Shown in pieces: positions 1-5,324 of a stretch of DNA of 5,324 nucleotides. The stretch is from Oscillospiraceae bacterium (lineage in GTDB: Bacteria > Bacillota > Clostridia > UBA1381): assembly GCA_022508725.1 (NCBI GenBank), contig JAFLUR010000166.1, positions 1-5,324 of the forward strand, read 5' to 3'. Every line of letters starts with the position of its first letter. Within the stretch, counting starts at the first letter, position 1. The position numbers and the translations under genes were made by a program. The notes beneath the pieces were generated by a model, which saw nothing but the letters and a program-made list of their open reading frames with translations, was not told the origin of the DNA and searched no databases.

Positions 1-518
1 TATTCCCGGGCATACGTTCCATGGACAGCAGGGAGGATACGGAGGAGGAACGACGGCTGTGTTATGTCGCAATTACAAGGGCAAAAAAGAATTTGTACAT
101 AACAAATACCAAAACGCGAAATATGTACGGAAAAACCTCATATAATCCTCCGTCAAGGTTTATCGGCGAGATACCGGAGGATTTTATAAATAAAAGCGCG
201 TCACCGTCAGCGTCGGTGCATACATTTTTTGAAAATATGGGTATACAATACAATATCGGAGGACATGAAAACGATAAAACGCAGTCATTCCGGGAGCAGG
301 CGCAAAAGAGGGCGAATGTTTATCGGAACACGGACGCGGGAATTGCCGGAGGTCTTGATTTCGGCAAGGGGGATGTTGTGATGCATAAAAAGTTCGGCAG
401 AGGAATAATAATCGACGCTCAGCCTGTCGGAAATGATGTCAAACTGATAGTGGAGTTTGAAAATACAGGCGCAAAACATCTTATGGCTGCATTCGCGCAT
501 CTTGAAAAGGTCGATTAA
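1..518 (+). CDS. pcrA: ATP-dependent DNA helicase PcrA/UvrD, C-terminal part (5' truncated)
   Basis: This is the C-terminal end of a superfamily 1A 3'-to-5' DNA helicase used in nucleotide excision repair, replication restart and removal of RecA or RNA polymerase from DNA. The gene enters from upstream; the first whole codon is at 3, giving FPGIRSMD. The FP..RS pattern then EEERRLCYVAITRAK (about 45-86) is helicase motif VI, whose arginine contacts ATP; it aligns well with Bacillus PcrA as I remember it. The stretch NPPSRFIGEIPED (about 144-194) is the usual end of the 2B/2A core. A variable linker follows, then a small Tudor-like C-terminal domain (about 360-515), seen as GDVVMHKKFGRG...LIVEFENTGAKHLMAAFAHLEKV, which in PcrA binds RNA polymerase. 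The ATG at 21 is internal, not a start. The tail looks intact and full length. The PcrA name is preferred over UvrD or Rep because of the Gram-positive context and tail domain. Confidence 0.95.
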   Translation, partial: FPGIRSMDSREDTEEERRLCYVAITRAKKNLYITNTKTRNMYGKTSYNPPSRFIGEIPEDFINKSASPSASVHTFFENMGIQYNIGGHENDKTQSFREQAQKRANVYRNTDAGIAGGLDFGKGDVVMHKKFGRGIIIDAQPVGNDVKLIVEFENTGAKHLMAAFAHLEKVD

Positions 519-592
519 AAACAGAAATAAACGGGATTTTTCTAAAGAACCGCCGGTTTGTTACGATATATAAGATAGGGGAGGCGGTAATT

Positions 593-1282
593 ATGAAAAT
601 AGCGGATACCGAAAGACGAGGCGGCAGCGCGTCAGTCGAAAAAACCGAAAAAAATGCCGGGGAAAATATAAAAAATCCGGCGGAGCTGTTTGATGCCGAA
701 AAATTCAAAAACGACATAATGAATAAAATAAAGGGGTATAATGAGGATTCTTTTGATCTGAGCGATATGTTTAAATTCCAAAAAAAGGGTATGGACTTTA
801 ACCCGCAGTATGAGCTTATGCGTATTGCCGCCGCCGAAACGGAAGCCGAGCTTAAAAGAATTATTGCAAGTCTTGAAAGCAAAATAGGAGCGGTGAAAAA
901 TACAAAAGAGGGTGAAACGCTTGTTCCGAGGATAAGGCGCATTATCAAAAAGGGCAGGCAAAAGGTGGGAAAACTCAAAACGGAGACAAGGATAAGGCTT
1001 GCAGCGGAAGCTGCACGAAAGCGCCGCGAATACGCCAAGGAGATGAAGCACAGGACAGTCCTTTCGATGAAAAAGCTTCACCGTAAAAAGCAGGAGGCGG
1101 ACGATATTAAAAATGCCGACAAAATCGCGGACGGTTACGGAACAAATCCGTCTTTGAGCGAGCTTGCATCGGGATACGTTGATTCCCGGGCGGCGGATGC
1201 CGCGGCTTCGGGCGGAGCCGATACGGCTACAGCCGCGGCAGTCGCGGAAACGGCGGATGTATCGGTAGATGTATCGGTATAA
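593..1282 (+). CDS. Uncharacterised charged, helical protein (229 aa)
   Basis: I do not recognise this protein. The ATG at 593 is well supported by the ribosome binding site GGGGAGGCGGT (578-588), 8 nt after GGAGG. It has no signal peptide, membrane segment or cysteine, so it is probably cytoplasmic. Residues 1-30 are polar and likely disordered. Residues 31-70 contain a mixed segment ending FQKKGMDFNPQYELMRIAA. Residues 75-170 are strongly helical and very basic (RIRRIIKKGRQK, AARKRREYAKEMKHR, KKLHRKKQEAD), which would suit coiled-coil, nucleic acid or ribosome binding, but this is inference. Residues 195-229 are Ala/Asp/Val-rich low complexity ending DVSVDVSV. It starts 74 bp after the helicase stop, with no terminator and no convincing promoter between, so it is probably the last gene of that transcript. 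The reading frame is trusted because of the strong binding site and the terminator placed 13 bp after its stop; the opposite strand is open only because of composition. Confidence 0.8.
   Translation: MKIADTERRGGSASVEKTEKNAGENIKNPAELFDAEKFKNDIMNKIKGYNEDSFDLSDMFKFQKKGMDFNPQYELMRIAAAETEAELKRIIASLESKIGAVKNTKEGETLVPRIRRIIKKGRQKVGKLKTETRIRLAAEAARKRREYAKEMKHRTVLSMKKLHRKKQEADDIKNADKIADGYGTNPSLSELASGYVDSRAADAAASGGADTATAAAVAETADVSVDVSV
1256..1279 (+). repeat. 12-bp perfect tandem duplication at the 3' end of the 229-aa gene
   Basis: The unit GATGTATCGGTA occurs twice back to back, at 1256-1267 and 1268-1279, directly before the TAA stop at 1280-1282. It encodes DVSV twice. Because the unit is a multiple of three it keeps frame, so gain or loss of copies would only lengthen or shorten the protein tail by four residues. 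Likely origin is replication slippage. Confidence 0.85.
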
Positions 1283-1295
1283 AAGGATAATACCG

Positions 1296-1325
1296 GCGAG
1301 TGATGAATATTCATCACTCGCTTTT
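1296..1325 (+). terminator. Rho-independent terminator after the 229-aa gene
   Basis: Bases 1296-1321 form a perfect 26-bp palindrome (arms GCGAGTGATGA and TCATCACTCGC, 11-bp stem with an ATAT loop), followed at once by TTTTGTATATT. It begins 13 bp after the stop codon at 1282. The T-run is only four long, so it may be moderate in strength, though the stem is long and free of mismatches. On the opposite strand the hairpin is followed by only short T-rich sequence, so bidirectional action is less likely. Confidence 0.85.
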
Positions 1326-1359
1326 GTATATTCCAAAAAAGTATACGAAACAAAAAGGT

Positions 1360-1368
1360 TCGGAAATA
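1360..1368. repeat. Left 9-bp direct repeat (target-site duplication) of the MITE-like element
   Basis: TCGGAAATA at 1360-1368 is identical to TCGGAAATA at 1513-1521. The two copies exactly abut the outer ends of the inverted repeats at 1369 and 1512, which is what a staggered-cut transposition event leaves. Confidence 0.8.
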
Positions 1369-1512
1369 CATGGAAATCAATTTTGCAAAAATAAAGGTAT
1401 GACTCCCTCCGGGCGCACTTGCGCTTCCCACCTCTCTCAAAGAGGGAGCTGCCGGCGCAGTCGGCTGAGGGAGTAAATTGTATCGCTTTATAAACAAAAA
1501 TTGATTTCCGTG
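1369..1512. mobile_element. 144-bp MITE-like non-coding element with terminal inverted repeats
   Basis: The left end CATGGAAATCAATTTTG (1369-1385) is the inverse of the right end CAAAAATTGATTTCCGTG (1495-1512), with one C/T mismatch and one extra T. The pairing continues loosely inward (ATAAAG at 1391-1396 with CTTTAT at 1486-1491) up to ACTCCCTC/GAGGGAGT, so the whole element can fold as one long imperfect hairpin. Both ends abut an identical 9-bp direct repeat. There is no credible reading frame inside, so it must have been moved by a transposase supplied elsewhere. The CATG...ATCAA ends and a 9-bp duplication recall IS4-superfamily elements of the IS231 type, from memory only; the family is not assigned with confidence. 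The near-perfect ends and intact duplication suggest a fairly recent insertion. It separates the upstream terminator from the ftsK promoter without touching either. Confidence 0.75.
1402..1474. repeat. GC-rich multi-hairpin core of the element (ACTCCCTC...GAGGGAGT)
   Basis: This core is bounded by the inverted 8-mers ACTCCCTC (1402-1409) and GAGGGAGT (1467-1474). Inside are three further hairpins: GCGC/GCGC (1413-1416 with 1421-1424, loop ACTT), a 7-bp stem CTCTCTC/GAGGGAG (1432-1438 with 1442-1448, loop AAA, one G-T wobble) and GCCG/CGGC (1451-1454 with 1462-1465). Together they would make a cloverleaf-like structure in RNA or single-stranded DNA. Its GC content is clearly higher than the AT-rich flanks. 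Similar CTCCCTC/GAGGGAG intergenic repeats are, as I recall, abundant in genomes of gut Clostridia. It is not a tRNA: there is no anticodon arm, T-loop consensus or CCA-type acceptor. Confidence 0.7.
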
Positions 1513-1521
1513 TCGGAAATA
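1513..1521. repeat. Right 9-bp direct repeat (target-site duplication) of the MITE-like element
   Basis: TCGGAAATA at 1513-1521 matches the left copy at 1360-1368 base for base and begins directly after the last base of the right inverted repeat. The pre-insertion site would have held one copy, placing the ftsK promoter -35 about 10 bp downstream of the insertion. Confidence 0.8.
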
Positions 1522-1531
1522 AAAAAAGTAT

Positions 1532-1559
1532 TTGAAAATCGGAAAGAATATGATATAAT
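1532..1559 (+). promoter_or_regulatory. Sigma-A-type promoter with extended -10, driving ftsK
   Basis: The -10 box TATAAT (1554-1559) matches the consensus fully and is preceded by TG at 1551-1552, giving the extended form TGATATAAT. TTGAAA at 1532-1537 is a 5-of-6 match to the -35 consensus, with a 16-bp spacer. Transcription would begin near 1566, leaving a leader of about 40 nt that contains the ftsK ribosome binding site at 1589-1594. No operator palindrome overlaps the boxes. Confidence 0.8.
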
Positions 1560-1604
1560 AGAAAATATGTATCAGATTAAATTTACCCGGGAGGTACGGT
1601 TTAT

Positions 1605-4502
1605 ATGGCAAGTAAAGGGGCGGGTAGCCCGGATAATACCGCAAAGGCGGAAAAAACAGCAAAAAAGAATACGGGAAAAAAATCCTCCGGAACAAAGAAA
1701 ACAAGAAAAAAATCAAAGGAACCCGGCGGACTTACATATATTGTTACGATAACGGTATGCATATTGCTGGTTATATTTACATACACATCGTCGGACCGGG
1801 TAGCGGGAATGGCTGTAAACAGCTTTTTGTTCGGGATATTCGGAGTATGCGCATATTTTCTGCCTGTTGCGGCTGTGGGATGTATGATATATCTGTGCAG
1901 CACCAAGGATGTCGATAAATTTTACGCAAAAATGATAATGGCATTTCTGCTGCTTTGGGATATTGCCGCGATCATTCATATAGTTTCGGGACAAGCGGAG
2001 ATAATGCAGGGGGCGGAGGATGTGCCGTATGCGTATATAGATGCGTACGGAGGAGGATTTCTCGGCGCCTGCGCAAGCTATCCGCTTTACAGTACCATCG
2101 GCGCCGCCGCGTCAGTAATAATATTTATTGCATTGGGAATAGTTATGATAAGCATGCTTACAAGAGTATCCGTTGTAAGCGTCATATCGGGTTTTATCGA
2201 GCTTATAAAAGAAATAGTGACCGAAATGCTCCAACCGCCGGAGGAAATCGACAGCTCCGAGACAAACAAAAAAATAACGCTTAAAGTTAAGGAAACGACC
2301 CGTAAAATGAGGGAGACGAAAGAGGATATCAACGAGGCAAAGGAATATATAAAAAGCGAGATAAAAAGAAAAAGCAGATTTGATTTTAAAATAAAAGAGG
2401 ATGAGCGTACCCCCGGTGAGTCCGGGTCAAAGAGCGACGCGCCGGAGGATACTGTAATGTCGGGAGGAACGAATGACGATAAGCCTCTTTTAAAAGAAAA
2501 AATGGAAAAAATATACGGAAAAAAGGAGAGTGACAGGCATAACCGCGGCGAAGATCATACCGATATGTTTTCGGCGGAGCCGCCGGATGTGCTGCCGATA
2601 GGTATGCTGATGCCGGGAGAAAGCCTTAACGGTCCGCATGAGAATAATGCACCGGAAAACGGTACGGATAAAGAGGAATATATTCCGCCGTTCAGTACCA
2701 TAGATCCCGTAACGGGCGAGATAGTATACGAAAACGAGGACTGTAACACAGATGCGGACCGTATTTCCGAAGCTTATAATTCGGCGGATAAAAAAAGTGA
2801 AGAAAAAGAGGATGGGAATAAAGAAATTCCGGAGGATTTCGACGATGAGGAAATAGCGGATGTTGTGTTTAATCCGATGGTTACGGCCGGCAGCGAAAAG
2901 AGCAATTCCGGCTCGGAGACGGTGGAAGAATTTGTGAGAAAAAGAGAAAACGGCAATGCGGATAAAGTGCGGAAAATATCAAAGACTTACATAGAGCGTC
3001 GGGAAGAGCCGGACAAAGAGAATATGACGCTTATCGAGTCTCTTGACGATGCCGCCGCGGAGCCTCACAGACCGTATGTTTATCCGGACATAAATCTGCT
3101 CAAAGAGCCGAAAAAGCCGTCCGGAAATATCCGTGAAGAAATGCGGTCAACGGCGCTTAAGCTGATAGAAACGCTTAAAAGCTTCAATGTAAACGTAAAG
3201 CTGTCGGAGGTCACTCAGGGTCCGGCGGTAACAAGGTATGAGGTACAGCTTGAACCGGGAGTAAAGGTCAGCAAGATAGTGGGTCTGTCGGAGGATCTTG
3301 CAATGAATTTGGCTGTATCGAGCATACTTATCGCGCCCGTTCCCGGCAAGCCCGTTGTGGGAATAGAAGTGCCGAATAAAAAAATAAGCATGGTATCGGT
3401 GAGAGAGCTTATCGATTCAAACGAGTTCCGGAGTGTAAAGTCAAAGCTTGCATTTGTTGTGGGAAAGGATATCGGCGGCAGAATCATAACGGCGGACATT
3501 GCGAAAATGCCGCATCTTCTTATTGCCGGCTCTACCGGCTCGGGTAAGAGCGTATTTGTAAACACAATGATAACAAGTATTCTTTATAACGCATCTCCGG
3601 ACGAGGTCAAGCTTATAATGGTGGACCCGAAGGTTGTCGAGCTCGGTGTATATAACGGCATACCGCATTTGATGATACCGGTCGTGACCGAACCGAAACA
3701 GGCGGCGGGAGCGCTTAACTGGGCTGTACGGGAGATGATGAAAAGATACGACCTGTTTGCGAAGAATAAGGTCAGAAATCTCGCCGGATACAACAAGCTT
3801 GCGGAGAACGGCGATACGGAAAAGCTGCCGCAGATACTTATAATCATAGACGAGCTTGCGGATCTGATGATGGTGGCGGCGAAAGAGGTTGAGGGATATA
3901 TCTGCCGTTTGGCACAGCTTGCAAGAGCGGCGGGAATACATCTTGTAATAGCTACTCAAAGACCGTCCGTTGATGTTATAACGGGCCTTATCAAGGCGAA
4001 TATCCCGTCAAGGGCGGCGCTGTTTGTTTCAAGTCAGGTGGACAGCCGTACCGTTCTCGGAAAGGGCGGCGCCGAAAAGCTTCTCGGAAACGGAGATATG
4101 CTGTTTCATCCGAGCGGAATTCCGAATGCCATGCGTGTGCAGGGCGCGTATGTATCGGATGAGGAAATTGAAAATGTTGTCAGATTTTTGATAGAAAACA
4201 GTGATGAAAATTCATATGCCGAGGATTTGGCGGAGCATATCGAAAGATGCGCGAACGGAGAAAACGGTGTTACTCCGGATGAAGAGGATGACGGAGATGA
4301 GCTTTTGCCTCAGGCCATAAGCATAGCGATAGAGGCGGGGCAGATTTCCACGTCAATGGTGCAGAGGCGTCTGGGTGTGGGATATGCGAGAGCGGGAAGA
4401 ATAATAGATCAGATGGAAAGCCGCGGAATCATAAGCGGAGCAAACGGCAGCAAGCCGCGTGAGGTGCTGCTTACCGCCGCCGAGGTTTACGGGAATTCGT
4501 GA
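1605..4502 (+). CDS. ftsK: DNA translocase FtsK/SpoIIIE (complete, 965 aa)
   Basis: Septum-anchored, ATP-driven double-stranded DNA pump that clears chromosome from the closing division septum and, in spore formers, moves it into the forespore. The ATG at 1605 follows GGGAGG (1589-1594) by 10 nt, a slightly long spacing. Residues 1-41 are a Lys/Ser/Thr-rich cytoplasmic tail. About four membrane segments follow (roughly 43-62, 72-98, 108-128, 166-186). Residues 215-500 are a long charged linker, with a helical KE-rich part at 218-266 and an acidic, probably disordered remainder. The alpha domain covers about 503-605. The motor has Walker A GSTGSGKS (642-649), Walker B ILIIIDE with D749 and E750, and the RAAGIHLVIATQRPS signature (774-788). 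The winged-helix gamma domain (about 900-965), seen as SMVQRRLGVGYARAGRIIDQME and GSKPREVLL, reads the polarity sequences on DNA. It is longer than B. subtilis SpoIIIE (about 790 aa), mainly through the linker. All key residues are present. It has its own promoter upstream. Confidence 0.97.
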   Translation: MASKGAGSPDNTAKAEKTAKKNTGKKSSGTKKTRKKSKEPGGLTYIVTITVCILLVIFTYTSSDRVAGMAVNSFLFGIFGVCAYFLPVAAVGCMIYLCSTKDVDKFYAKMIMAFLLLWDIAAIIHIVSGQAEIMQGAEDVPYAYIDAYGGGFLGACASYPLYSTIGAAASVIIFIALGIVMISMLTRVSVVSVISGFIELIKEIVTEMLQPPEEIDSSETNKKITLKVKETTRKMRETKEDINEAKEYIKSEIKRKSRFDFKIKEDERTPGESGSKSDAPEDTVMSGGTNDDKPLLKEKMEKIYGKKESDRHNRGEDHTDMFSAEPPDVLPIGMLMPGESLNGPHENNAPENGTDKEEYIPPFSTIDPVTGEIVYENEDCNTDADRISEAYNSADKKSEEKEDGNKEIPEDFDDEEIADVVFNPMVTAGSEKSNSGSETVEEFVRKRENGNADKVRKISKTYIERREEPDKENMTLIESLDDAAAEPHRPYVYPDINLLKEPKKPSGNIREEMRSTALKLIETLKSFNVNVKLSEVTQGPAVTRYEVQLEPGVKVSKIVGLSEDLAMNLAVSSILIAPVPGKPVVGIEVPNKKISMVSVRELIDSNEFRSVKSKLAFVVGKDIGGRIITADIAKMPHLLIAGSTGSGKSVFVNTMITSILYNASPDEVKLIMVDPKVVELGVYNGIPHLMIPVVTEPKQAAGALNWAVREMMKRYDLFAKNKVRNLAGYNKLAENGDTEKLPQILIIIDELADLMMVAAKEVEGYICRLAQLARAAGIHLVIATQRPSVDVITGLIKANIPSRAALFVSSQVDSRTVLGKGGAEKLLGNGDMLFHPSGIPNAMRVQGAYVSDEEIENVVRFLIENSDENSYAEDLAEHIERCANGENGVTPDEEDDGDELLPQAISIAIEAGQISTSMVQRRLGVGYARAGRIIDQMESRGIISGANGSKPREVLLTAAEVYGNS

Positions 4503-4575
4503 TATGTGTTATATGATTCAAGCAAGCTGAAAAATTCGGGAACCGGTTGAGGAGCAATAAAAAGGCGGTGTTTTA

Positions 4576-5324
4576 ATGAATGATTTTTTGCCTGTTTCAC
4601 GAGGCGATATGGAAAAGCGCGGATGGGACAGTCTTGATTTTTTGTATATAGTGGGAGAGGCTTATGTCGATCACCCGAGCTTCGGTCATGCCATAATAAG
4701 CCGGGTTCTTGAAAAGCACGGCTATAAGGTGGGTATTGTTGCTTTGCCGGACTGGAGAAAAAAGGATGATTTCATGCGCATGGGCAGACCGCGTCTCGGC
4801 GTGCTGGTATCTGCGGGAAATATTGACAGTATGGTCAATCATTATACGGCGGGAAAGAAAAGACGGAGCGATGATGCATATGCCCCGGGAAATAAAGCCG
4901 GGCAGCGTCCGGACAGGGCGACTATAGTATACTGCAACCGCATAAGGGAGATATTCGGCGATATACCGCTGCTTATAGGCGGTGTCGAGGCAAGTCTGAG
5001 AAGATTTGCTCATTATGATTATTGGGACGATAAAGTAAGACGTTCCATGCTTTTTGACAGCCGCGCCGATATACTGATGTACGGCATGGGAGAGAAGCAG
5101 ATCGTAATTCTTGCGGACAGGCTTAACGGCGGAGAAAGCGCAAGGTCGATAACAGATGTGCCGGGAACGTGTTATATTGCGGATGAAGCCGGTATCCGGG
5201 ATATAAAAAATTCGGTGATGATACCGTCGTATGAGGAATGTGCCGATGATAAGGAAAAGTATGCGCGGTCGTGCGCAAAGCAGTATTATGAGCAAAATCC
5301 GTTTACCGGCAAGATGGTCATACA
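4576..5324 (+). CDS. ygiQ: YgiQ-family radical SAM protein, N-terminal 249 residues (3' truncated)
   Basis: The protein belongs to the YgiQ (UPF0313) family, predicted radical S-adenosylmethionine enzymes whose substrate is not established as far as I know. The frame is open from ATG 4576 to the window edge without a stop. The start follows AGGCGG (4563-4568) by 7 nt, and the N-terminus FLPVSRGDMEKRGWDSLDFLYIVGEAYVDHPSFG matches the usual family start closely (shown here only as the visible pattern PxSRxxMxxxGWDxxD...GxAYVDHPSFG). Other family blocks seen are ALPDWRKKDDFMRMGRPRL (56-74), SAGNIDSMVNHYTAGKKRRSDD (79-100), PDRATIVYCNRIRE (112-125), IGGVEASLRRFAHYDYW (134-150) and DKVRRSMLFDSRADILMYG (152-170). 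These make the N-terminal cobalamin-binding-like region; the CxxxCxxC cluster motif should lie downstream and is not in view, so catalytic integrity cannot be judged. It begins 73 bp after ftsK with no terminator between, so read-through from the ftsK promoter is likely. Confidence 0.94.
   Translation, partial: MNDFLPVSRGDMEKRGWDSLDFLYIVGEAYVDHPSFGHAIISRVLEKHGYKVGIVALPDWRKKDDFMRMGRPRLGVLVSAGNIDSMVNHYTAGKKRRSDDAYAPGNKAGQRPDRATIVYCNRIREIFGDIPLLIGGVEASLRRFAHYDYWDDKVRRSMLFDSRADILMYGMGEKQIVILADRLNGGESARSITDVPGTCYIADEAGIRDIKNSVMIPSYEECADDKEKYARSCAKQYYEQNPFTGKMVI

Noticed and set aside
548..558. Small inverted repeat AACC/GGTT between the helicase and the 229-aa gene as a terminator
   Set aside because: The stem is only 4-5 bp with a tiny loop and no T-run follows.
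567..576. TATATAAGAT as a -10 box for the 229-aa gene
   Set aside because: No acceptable -35 lies 16-18 bp upstream; the stretch is simply AT-rich before the ribosome binding site.
481..1038. Minus-strand open frame of 185 codons with a hydrophobic product
   Set aside because: It lies opposite the 229-aa gene; its Phe/Ser/Ile richness is what an AAA/GAA-rich sense strand gives when read in reverse. No binding site or promoter supports it.
1402..1474. The multi-hairpin core as a tRNA, riboswitch or T-box
   Set aside because: It lacks tRNA consensus bases and any riboswitch core I know, ends upstream of the promoter so is not in the ftsK leader, and is explained by being the core of a transposable repeat.
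1501..1752. Open + strand frame of 83 codons starting inside the MITE-like element
   Set aside because: It begins at the element's inverted repeat, has no ribosome binding site, covers the ftsK promoter and overlaps the ftsK start in another frame; the product is Lys/Arg-rich shadow sequence.
4541..4548. AACCGGTT palindrome between ftsK and ygiQ
   Set aside because: An 8-bp palindrome with no loop and no T-run is neither a terminator nor clearly an operator; likely chance.
4709..4927. + strand 72-codon frame within the radical SAM gene
   Set aside because: Out of frame with strongly conserved YgiQ coding sequence and lacks its own ribosome binding site.
4597..5295. Minus-strand open frame of 232 codons opposite the radical SAM gene
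   Set aside because: The + strand frame matches the YgiQ family over its whole length, so the reverse frame is a shadow.

Overview
The window looks like an ordinary chromosomal segment of a low-to-mid GC Firmicute, most likely a class Clostridia member of the gut Oscillospiraceae/Ruminococcaceae type. That placement is inference. It rests on the PcrA-type helicase, the SpoIIIE-like form of FtsK, strong purine-rich ribosome binding sites, heavy use of ATA for isoleucine, and an intergenic ACTCCCTC...GAGGGAGT repeat of a kind I recall from gut Clostridia. All supported genes are on the + strand.

Layout: (1) 1-518 is the 3' end of a UvrD/PcrA superfamily 1 DNA helicase, cut by the window start. 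(2) 593-1282 encodes an unrecognised, highly charged 229-residue protein, 74 bp downstream and probably co-transcribed with the helicase; it ends in a 12-bp tandem duplication. (3) A perfect 26-bp palindrome followed by a T-run (1296-1325) terminates this first unit. (4) The intergenic stretch 1283-1604 holds a 144-bp MITE-like element (1369-1512). It has near-perfect terminal inverted repeats, is bounded by an exact 9-bp direct repeat, and has a GC-rich multi-hairpin core. (5) Directly beyond it is a good sigma-A-type promoter with an extended -10 (1532-1559). (6) 1605-4502 encodes a complete 965-residue FtsK/SpoIIIE DNA translocase. (7) From 4576 to the window end is the N-terminal 249 residues of a YgiQ-family radical SAM protein; no terminator separates it from ftsK, so the two may share a transcript.

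The helicase and the translocase are both housekeeping DNA-maintenance genes (repair/replication fork, and chromosome segregation at the septum). The YgiQ neighbour has no established functional link to them. I see no phage genes, CRISPR, toxin-antitoxin, defence system or RNA gene. The most noteworthy non-genic signal is the MITE-like element with intact target duplication, sitting between a terminator and the ftsK promoter. I do not see evidence for a new multi-gene system here.
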